A stretch of DNA of 64,000 nt from Bacteroidales bacterium (GTDB taxonomy: Bacteria > Bacteroidota > Bacteroidia > Bacteroidales > UBA932), in the NCBI GenBank assembly GCA_017546585.1, contig JAFYWC010000020.1, forward strand, positions 1-64,000. The letters are read 5' to 3'. The notes beneath the pieces were generated by a model. That model was not told where the DNA came from. It ran no database searches and saw only the letters and a list, made by a program, of their open reading frames with translations. This document shows, piece after piece, positions 35,380-41,981 of this stretch (positions are counted from its first letter, which is position 1; each line of letters opens with the position of its first letter). The position numbers and the translations under genes were made by a program.

Positions 35380-37401
35380 TTACTCAGTATATTCATAAGT
35401 GCTGCCCTGAGCCTTGAAGCTGAGCTTCGCCGGCTCCTGACGCACGTCGTCAGCCTTGTAGGTGATGGTCCAGGTCTCCATAGTCATAAGTTCCCAGAGT
35501 CTTTCTGCAGTCATAGGCTCTGCATATCTGATCTGGATAGAAGGCTGGAGATCCCTGTTGAGATCGAGATATACTCCGATCACACCCTCCTGAGTCGAAA
35601 GATGGTTGCTCAGGAACGGCATATTGCGAAGAATGATAGGCTTCTCGTAGTTCTTGTCCACGATCTCGTACACATACTGCTGCTTGCCTTCAGCCGCAGC
35701 GATGCGGCTCTTCCACTGCACGCGGAACGGATTGAACATCTTCCTGATGAATGACTCTGTAGAAACCATAGAAACCTCGTCCTCGAGCTTCACGAAATCA
35801 TAGTCCACCGGAGTGATCTTCTCGCCGCCACCGTGAACAGGCATCGCAAGCTCCTTCTTCTCAACGACTTCCTTGAACCAAGCCTTGTCGACCTCCTCGG
35901 AAGGATCCATATAAACACGGACGATCAGAGGACAAGCGAACTCAGTCTCAAGACCATAAAGTCTCTTGCCGGTAAGTCTGAACTGCAGACCAAGATAGTT
36001 GATGTCCATCTTGTCATACATACCCTCTGTACGGATTGTCACCACCTTGAGCGAGTCGCACTCAGTGATGTCCGGAGTCTGGATACGGAACTTCGAAGGA
36101 ACGAAAATCGCCTCCTGGATCTTGTCAGGGTCGGTCTGTGCAGGGTTGTAGAGGATGTCTGCAGCGTGTCTCTTCACGAACACCTTCACACCGTACACGC
36201 CCTGGATCTTCTGAAGCTTCGCCTTGAACGCCATAGAACTTCCGTAGCACTTCACCGAACGGAGACCTTCGACGGTCACTGTCTCAAGATCGCTCATATC
36301 CACGACCTTCACCATAGTGCTGTCGGCGCCCATAACCTCCATTCCCCACTTCATATCGATGGTAGGAAGTTCGAACTTGCCGCCTGACCAGATGCCGAAT
36401 GCTACGAGAACAACTGTGAGGACTGCAGGAAGGAGATTCCATACGCCTCCCTTGCCCTTCTTGCTGCTGCAAACGCCCACCTGAAGAGCTCCTGTGTTAC
36501 ATACTGCCACACACTCGCCGCAGAGAGTACAGTCCACAGAATCCACCTTGCCGTCGCGGAACGACTTGATGTCGATGTGGTAAGGACACTTCTTTGCGCA
36601 GAGACCGCAGTTGTTGCAGGTCGCCATATTCTTCTGGACCTTGAGCACCTGAAGCTTAGGTCTTGCGTGGAAGATCTCGAGGAGATAGCCCACCACGCAG
36701 AAAGCTCCAAGGAGCACAGCCCAAGGAATATCGGCTCCGAGAACGTCACCTACATAGTAAAGCCCGAAAAGGACTCCGATCCACAACCAGAACTTGAGTG
36801 TGTTCGAAATCGCTCCGAGCGGACAGAGGTAACGGCACCAGAACATATCCACGAGGAAGCTTCCAAGCACTACGATGCTGATGGATACGATTGACATCCA
36901 AAGAGTTATCTCGCCTTTGAATCCGGTTGCGATAGCATAGTAAGGATCAAGGTTCTTGCAGAAGAGTTCGCTTGCCTCCACTGTGCTGTAGAAGATCCAG
37001 AAGAGGAGAGCATACTTGATCACGCGGAGCACCTTGTCGGCGATTGATCCGTTGCGGACCTTTACAGACTTGATGTGCATAGCGTTGCGTGCCTTGCTGA
37101 TGAGGTCCTGCACAGTGCCGAGCGGGCAGATGTACGCGCAGAAGAGCTTGCTGAAAAGCACGACTGCAGCCACCAGTGCGAGACCCATCATCACCTGAAG
37201 CGATGACATACTGCAAGGAAGGCTGTTGTTGGCAAGATATGTGGCAAGCGCCTGAAGACCGCCCATAGGGCAATATGTCTCAGGGTCCACGGCTGTCTCA
37301 GAAGGGACGAGGCCGGTGATGAATACCACAAGGGCGATAAGCACTCCCCACTGGAGGAGGTACTTAGGCCAGTTGCTGATGATGGTTGATCGTCTAGCCA
37401 T
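35380..37401 (-). CDS. Polytopic 4Fe-4S membrane protein (NapH/NosR/CcoG-like) with a C-terminal HMA-like domain
   Basis: A 673-residue inner-membrane redox protein, probably passing electrons across or along the membrane. Residues about 1-260 contain five or six helices with two CxxxCP motifs (FCAYICPLGTVQD, WCRYLCPLGAISN) as in NapH/NosR-type proteins. Two ferredoxin motifs follow: CNNCGLCAKKCPYHID and CTLCGECVAVCNTGAL. After another helix the periplasmic part holds a segment at about 380-430 (RSVKCYGSSMAFKAKLQKI, GVYGVKVF) resembling a heavy-metal-associated fold with one Cys instead of CxxC. The final ~200 residues are of unknown fold. It follows a FISUMP lipoprotein gene by six bases in the TonB-receptor cluster. 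Confidence 0.8.
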   Translation of the reverse strand: MARRSTIISNWPKYLLQWGVLIALVVFITGLVPSETAVDPETYCPMGGLQALATYLANNSLPCSMSSLQVMMGLALVAAVVLFSKLFCAYICPLGTVQDLISKARNAMHIKSVKVRNGSIADKVLRVIKYALLFWIFYSTVEASELFCKNLDPYYAIATGFKGEITLWMSIVSISIVVLGSFLVDMFWCRYLCPLGAISNTLKFWLWIGVLFGLYYVGDVLGADIPWAVLLGAFCVVGYLLEIFHARPKLQVLKVQKNMATCNNCGLCAKKCPYHIDIKSFRDGKVDSVDCTLCGECVAVCNTGALQVGVCSSKKGKGGVWNLLPAVLTVVLVAFGIWSGGKFELPTIDMKWGMEVMGADSTMVKVVDMSDLETVTVEGLRSVKCYGSSMAFKAKLQKIQGVYGVKVFVKRHAADILYNPAQTDPDKIQEAIFVPSKFRIQTPDITECDSLKVVTIRTEGMYDKMDINYLGLQFRLTGKRLYGLETEFACPLIVRVYMDPSEEVDKAWFKEVVEKKELAMPVHGGGEKITPVDYDFVKLEDEVSMVSTESFIRKMFNPFRVQWKSRIAAAEGKQQYVYEIVDKNYEKPIILRNMPFLSNHLSTQEGVIGVYLDLNRDLQPSIQIRYAEPMTAERLWELMTMETWTITYKADDVRQEPAKLSFKAQGSTYEYTE

Positions 37402-37407
37402 AATGGA

Positions 37408-38961
37408 TTATTTGTTCTTTACACAACGGAGTGATGCTCCTGCGAGGAAGTTGCCGTATGCTACGGTCACCTTCTCGTTTGAAGCGTTGTATGTTGGCAT
37501 CAGATAGTAGTACTGGACGTTCTTGAGCGAGCCGTCCTCGTTGGTGAATGTCTTGTACATAGAAGAACCGATGAGGTAAGACATCACACCGTAGTTGCCG
37601 TCGTAGTTGGTTACTGTGAAACTGCCGGCACCGGTGACGTTGGCCTTGTTTCTCATACTTGCGAACTGCCACTCCCAGCCTGCCTCTGCAAGTGCAGTGA
37701 GGCTTGCTCCCTTGATTGTAGAGTCGTAATATGCACCGTCAGTGTTGATTACTGCAGAATTTGCACAATGACCTACGAGGCCTGTCATTTCAGTAAGAGT
37801 AGGGATGTGCCAGCCGGTAGGGCAGATGCCCTGAACGCCTTCGAATGTCTCTGCATTCTCAAGTGTCACAGCCTCTACGCCGAACGCTGTAGCCGCATCG
37901 TAAAGAAGACCGAGAGTCTCTGCAAGTGCAGGATCAGCCACCTTGTCTGCGTTTGCTGCAGGATACCAGATGCCGGCATCCTCTGCAGGGTCAGTTGAAA
38001 CGCTCTTTCCGCGTGGAATGTAACGGAGGTTCTCTGCCATCCAGGTGTTGCCGTCGGCAAGTGTGACTGTGGCATACTCTACGCCGTCATAAACGAAGTA
38101 GCCTTCGTACTCTGTGAACTCAACCGGAAGTTCCTCTGAAGAACCCTCGCCGTCGAACTCGATCTCACCCTCGTCTGTCCAGTTCTCGATCTCGCCGGAT
38201 GCGCTCACGATCATATTGTCCTCGACGATGCGTGCGTTGATTGTGTACTGTCCGCCTGACTTGAGAGTCATCTCAGCAAGCGGCTGAGTAATCTTCTTGC
38301 CGTTCGAAAGCGACACTGCGAGCTCCATCTTCACTGTTCCTGGGATGATGATGGCCTGCCATACCTTTCCGGCAGTTGCCTCATATGCCTTTACGGCAAC
38401 AGTCTCTTCTGCAGCCGCAACAGCAAGGTTCGCATAGTCAACCTCTGCAGAAACAGGTGTGCCGTTGAGCTCTACTGTGCCCACGTTTGCGCCGGAAGCG
38501 TTGTCGATGTTAACGACGATCTTGGTCATAAGGTGCTTGAACACCATTGTGACTGCGTTAGGTGTAGGGAGTACACCCTTCTTTGCAGCAGCCATAAGGT
38601 CAGCAGGAGCGATGCCCTCTGTCTGGTCTGCAACTGCCTCATACACAGCAGGTGCGCCCTCTGCCGAATATGGATAATATGCATACACGTCAGCCTGTGA
38701 ATATGCGTCAGCATACCACATAAGTTCGCCGGAGAACACATTTCCGTCGAATGTGAGGCACGCGTTGGAAGCGTATGCTTCCGCTCCGTTGACCTTGGTC
38801 ATAGTCAGACCGATCTGGTCACCGGCCTCGAAGTTTACTTCTGTCGCCTTTGTGATCACAGGTTCCACCTGAACCTTTCCCGGAGCCATCTGAGGCTCTG
38901 CGGTCTGCTGGCAGGCTGCGAATGCGAGCGCTGCAAGCGCAAGTGTAAGATAACGTTTCAT
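37408..38961 (-). CDS. Fimbrillin-like lipoprotein with C-terminal FISUMP domain
   Basis: A 517-residue lipoprotein (MKRYLTLALAALAFAACQQ, lipobox AFAAC). Residues about 30-260 follow the Bacteroidetes fimbrillin-family pattern (FEAGDQIGLTM, MVFKHLMTKIVVNI, LKSGGQYTINARIV). An acidic linker (EFDGEGSSEELPVEF) leads to a FISUMP / Fib_succ_major domain at about 280-517: ADGNTWMAENLRYIP, GICPTGWHIPTLTEM, and GASLRCVKNK at the end. The domain is thought to bind an extracellular ligand, but none is known. It lies six bases upstream of the 4Fe-4S gene and downstream of DUF6850 across a gap with two inverted repeats. Confidence 0.8.
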   Translation of the reverse strand: MKRYLTLALAALAFAACQQTAEPQMAPGKVQVEPVITKATEVNFEAGDQIGLTMTKVNGAEAYASNACLTFDGNVFSGELMWYADAYSQADVYAYYPYSAEGAPAVYEAVADQTEGIAPADLMAAAKKGVLPTPNAVTMVFKHLMTKIVVNIDNASGANVGTVELNGTPVSAEVDYANLAVAAAEETVAVKAYEATAGKVWQAIIIPGTVKMELAVSLSNGKKITQPLAEMTLKSGGQYTINARIVEDNMIVSASGEIENWTDEGEIEFDGEGSSEELPVEFTEYEGYFVYDGVEYATVTLADGNTWMAENLRYIPRGKSVSTDPAEDAGIWYPAANADKVADPALAETLGLLYDAATAFGVEAVTLENAETFEGVQGICPTGWHIPTLTEMTGLVGHCANSAVINTDGAYYDSTIKGASLTALAEAGWEWQFASMRNKANVTGAGSFTVTNYDGNYGVMSYLIGSSMYKTFTNEDGSLKNVQYYYLMPTYNASNEKVTVAYGNFLAGASLRCVKNK

Positions 38962-39002
38962 AATATTTGTGTTTTTAGTTTTATTTTACTTTCAGTTTTA
39001 AA

Positions 39003-39043
39003 GATTGCCACGTCAGGACTTCGTCCTTCCTCGCAATGACGTG
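39003..39043. repeat. Short palindromic repeat (GTCATTGCGAGG family), copy 4
   Basis: GATTGCCACGTC to CTCGCAATGACGTG, with an internal AGGACTTCGTCCT hairpin. Together with copy 5 in opposite orientation it makes a larger palindrome (arms about 18 bp with one mismatch, from about 38998 to 39113) between the DUF6850 and FISUMP genes. Confidence 0.7.
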
Positions 39044-39070
39044 TTTGTCTTTTGTTTCTATGTTTTCTTC

Positions 39071-39110
39071 CACGTCATTACGAGGAGCGTTAGCGACGTG
39101 GTAATCTTTA
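39071..39110. repeat. Short palindromic repeat (GTCATTGCGAGG family), copy 5
   Basis: CACGTCATTACGAGG to GACGTGGTAATCTTTA, inverted relative to copy 4. Its last bases overlap the stop codon of the DUF6850 gene (39108-39110). The stem change C to T is mirrored (ATTAC with GTAAT), which points to selection on pairing. Confidence 0.7.
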
Positions 39111-40616
39111 AAAAGTCATACCGATGGAAATGGTTGCTTTGTAGCGGTTTGGGTTGTTGATGTACTGGAGGTTGAAGCCGTGGAGCCAAGTTCCTTCGGC
39201 CTCGGTGTACAGTCCTTTCCAAAAGTTCCAGCGCAGGCTCAAGCCAATGTTTGTGCGCGATGCTGTCGCATACTCCATCTGCCAGTTGTACCAGTCCTCA
39301 AGCCTGAACGGTGTAGTCTGTACTCCTGACTCTGTATCCACGATGTCTTCATTCTCCGACACCCATCCCTGGCCATAGCAGCCGGTGACGCCCCAGTCGA
39401 AACGGCCGGTGTGGAACAGCAGGCCGAGGTACGCCGAAGCCTCGGTGAGCGACTGTGTGTATGCATACGGATACATCTGGGACGAGATAGTATTCTGTAC
39501 ATCCACATCAAGTCCTGCCTTGAATTCCATTATGCCGTCTGCGATGAATTCGTATTCAGGTGAGATGCTCCAGCCTGAGCGGGTGAGTATCCTGTTGGTT
39601 CCGTGATTGATGACGGTGCTGACTCCGTTTTCAGTCACCTTCTCCAGCACGGTTTCGTCCAGAACCAGACCGTTCCATCCGAACTTCACTCTTGCGAAGT
39701 GCTGTGACCTTTCGCCGATATGCCTGTATCCGGCGATAGCGTTCACTCTGTCGCCGGGGAAACGGAACCATATGAACTCCTTCTCTCCTATCGTTCCTGC
39801 CGTGCGGAGATACTCTGCCTCCGCGAAGAATCCCTTATACTGAAGCTGTACCGCTCCTCCGTTGCTGAAGTCCTTTATAGGGAAACCCTTCACTCCAGCT
39901 TCCTGCAGTTGCAGTCCGCTGCCGGTCCAGATGTTATACACTCCGTACATCATACCCTTGTCAAGGAAGGCATAGTATGACTGTCCGGAATTTCCCACCT
40001 GCTCGGCCTCTATGGTCTCGCCTGTCTTTCTGAATATGTAGTTCGCTCCGACTGCAAAGTCTCCGTTGTGGTAAAGGAAGCCTGGAGATACGGTCATATC
40101 AAGCAGCCAGTTCGAATGTCTGAGGTCCTTGCGCTTGGCGATGTTCGCAGACTCGAAGTCCATCATCGCTCCGATCCTCCAGTGAGCATCCAGATCATAT
40201 GCTATACCGCCGTCGAATGCATATGTCTGCAGCGTCTTTCTGCCAGGAGTGAACTCCATCACGTCCACAGGGTAGAATCCCGGTCTGATCGACATAGAGC
40301 CGCACATATCATAGCCTTCGGTCTGGGTAAACGAGAACGAACCCTTGAGAGTCATCCTTTCAAAGTGGCGTATGCTGGCTGTCTCCGCTCCGGCGCTCCA
40401 CCCCTGCGGGGCTTCCCAACTGTCGCGGAATCCGCCTCCCTCATAGCCGGCAAATGCCTCGGCATATGAACTTGAAACAGTGTCCTGACGCACTCCGGTG
40501 ACGTTCTCGGACTCGTTCCACAGATTGTTTCGCAGCACCCTTTCATAGGTCTGCGCCGACACAGCCATACTGTAGAACAGCAGGCACAGAAGCGATATGT
40601 ATCTGACCTTATTCAT
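39108..40616 (-). CDS. DUF6850-family outer-membrane beta-barrel protein
   Basis: A 502-residue protein from ATG 40616 (MNKVRYISLLCLLFYSMAVSAQ) with a signal peptide; an in-frame upstream ATG at 40640 would add a hydrophilic leader. The mature part has alternating aromatic/polar strands throughout and ends in a Phe (YKATISIGMTF), as expected of an outer-membrane barrel recognised by the BAM machinery. It matches my memory of DUF6850, whose genes usually lie beside DUF4876 and a TonB receptor as here. The start overlaps the end of the DUF4876 gene by 8 bases, so the two are translationally coupled. Function unknown; a porin or receptor partner is inferred. Confidence 0.78.
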   Translation of the reverse strand: MNKVRYISLLCLLFYSMAVSAQTYERVLRNNLWNESENVTGVRQDTVSSSYAEAFAGYEGGGFRDSWEAPQGWSAGAETASIRHFERMTLKGSFSFTQTEGYDMCGSMSIRPGFYPVDVMEFTPGRKTLQTYAFDGGIAYDLDAHWRIGAMMDFESANIAKRKDLRHSNWLLDMTVSPGFLYHNGDFAVGANYIFRKTGETIEAEQVGNSGQSYYAFLDKGMMYGVYNIWTGSGLQLQEAGVKGFPIKDFSNGGAVQLQYKGFFAEAEYLRTAGTIGEKEFIWFRFPGDRVNAIAGYRHIGERSQHFARVKFGWNGLVLDETVLEKVTENGVSTVINHGTNRILTRSGWSISPEYEFIADGIMEFKAGLDVDVQNTISSQMYPYAYTQSLTEASAYLGLLFHTGRFDWGVTGCYGQGWVSENEDIVDTESGVQTTPFRLEDWYNWQMEYATASRTNIGLSLRWNFWKGLYTEAEGTWLHGFNLQYINNPNRYKATISIGMTF

Positions 40617-41817
40617 ACAGTGACTGTTTTTCGGATTCATAGAAATCGTTCAGCGAGTTGTTGGTGTCTGCCAATATCTCGTATCCCGCTACAGCGGTCG
40701 CAGCCTCATCCACCGATCTCATAAGAGTGTGTCCGAGGAACACGTCAGTCTGTGTCACATAGCCGGCGTCGAGAGACGATACAAGCCTCTTCTGGTTTGC
40801 GGCTGAGCGGCCGTCAAACACTTCCACAGCGTCAAGCACCCAGTCGAACGGTACCTTCACCACCCTGTCCACATTGCTGCCCGGAACCTGGATCACGTTG
40901 TCCTGATTCTGCACGTGCTCCTGGATGGTAATGCCTTCGGCGCGGAAGATCACCACCGCAGGTGATGAATTGGACATAGTGTAGGCGTTTGCCTGGCCGG
41001 TCTTTATCACCACATCAAGATATCTGTCCTGGGAAATCAGGTTGCCAGGAGCAGGATGATATGCGGTGTTTGTAAAGTATGTCGGATTATAGCATACGAA
41101 GTAGTCCGGCTTGTTGAGGTTCACGGAGAGAGGATACTGCACTGTGTGGTCTATCGCTCCGCGGAGACACATCACGGCGTCTTCTCCAGGCTGGAGAGGG
41201 AAGTCGTCACCGTCGCCAGGGAACTGCCATACCGCCTGGATCACAGGGATGAACTCAGGAAGACCGCTTTCGTCTACCCAAGGGTTTGATCCGGTCGCAT
41301 TGTATGGAGAGAGTGTGCCGAAGCAGATGCCGTCAAGGTGCTGCACCTTGTAATCGTTGTTGTGCAGGATTATGTACTGGTCGGCCTGGTAATCGCCTTC
41401 CTGAGGATATTTCTTGCAGCCTCCGCAGTAGATTTCCTTGATCACCACAGAGCCGGCCTTCGATACGATGACGTTGAGGTTGACGCCAAGATCTCTTCCG
41501 GAAAGCACCACCTTGTCTGCAGAAGCGTTGAACACTTCCTTCTCGGTCTTTCCGCTGAGGTTGATTCTGTACAGACCGTTAGGCAGACTGAATCTCGAGA
41601 CTCCTTCCGTGTCTGTCTGCGATACATATCTGCTGCCGGTGTTCATATCTTCCACCCTCACCTCTGCTCCGCTGCGCACGATGTCTCCCTCCGGCCACAC
41701 GGTCGCTACAGTCAGGGTGTGCAATCCTCCTTCGTACGGATTGACATCCCTGATGTCCGCACATCCGGCCGCCAGGAGTAACAGTGTCAGTATGTGTATT
41801 ATTCTTTTCATTTCCAT
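40609..41817 (-). CDS. DUF4876-family lipoprotein
   Basis: A 402-residue lipoprotein (MEMKRIIHILTLLLLAAGCA, lipobox LAAGC). Residues about 30-115 look like a carboxypeptidase-regulatory-like beta domain (TVATVWPEGDIVRSGAEVRV, TDTEGVSRFSLPNGLYRINL). The rest carries the DUF4876 signature: VIKEIYCGGCKKYPQEGDY, DQYIILHNNDYKVQHLDG, and a later region with WQFPGDGDDFPLQPGEDAV. The CGGC motif may bind metal or form a disulfide; that is inference. It sits between a TonB receptor and DUF6850, with a 164-bp repeat-filled gap upstream and an 8-base overlap downstream. A surface-exposed accessory to the receptor is the best guess. Confidence 0.78.
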   Translation of the reverse strand: MEMKRIIHILTLLLLAAGCADIRDVNPYEGGLHTLTVATVWPEGDIVRSGAEVRVEDMNTGSRYVSQTDTEGVSRFSLPNGLYRINLSGKTEKEVFNASADKVVLSGRDLGVNLNVIVSKAGSVVIKEIYCGGCKKYPQEGDYQADQYIILHNNDYKVQHLDGICFGTLSPYNATGSNPWVDESGLPEFIPVIQAVWQFPGDGDDFPLQPGEDAVMCLRGAIDHTVQYPLSVNLNKPDYFVCYNPTYFTNTAYHPAPGNLISQDRYLDVVIKTGQANAYTMSNSSPAVVIFRAEGITIQEHVQNQDNVIQVPGSNVDRVVKVPFDWVLDAVEVFDGRSAANQKRLVSSLDAGYVTQTDVFLGHTLMRSVDEAATAVAGYEILADTNNSLNDFYESEKQSLYE

Positions 41818-41821
41818 TTTT

Positions 41822-41974
41822 TAGATTTCTCGACTTCGCTCGAAATGACAAGTTTGTGTTTCTTGTTTTTCACTGTCATTTCGACCGTTTTTCACTGTCA
41901 TTTCGACCGTCTTTCTTTGTCATTTCGACTGTCTTTCTTTGTCATTTCGACCGAACGAAGTGAGTGGAGAAATC
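41822..41974. repeat. Tandem 22-bp repeats inside an inverted-repeat pair
   Basis: Four tandem 22-bp units run 41865-41952, each ending GTCATTTCGACC or GTCATTTCGACT. The first two share GTTTTTCACT and the last two GTCTTTCTTT as their 5' part. Flanking them are opposite copies of a palindromic repeat: GATTTCTCGACTTCG... at 41824-41848, and its counterpart ending GTGGAGAAATC at 41944-41974. They fill the gap between the TonB receptor and DUF4876 genes. The outer repeat is the family found in frame in mutS. Confidence 0.8.
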
Positions 41975-41981
41975 TGTCGCT

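Noticed and set aside
41865..41952. CRISPR-like array
   Set aside because: The units are contiguous 22-bp tandem repeats without unique spacers, and no cas gene is nearby.
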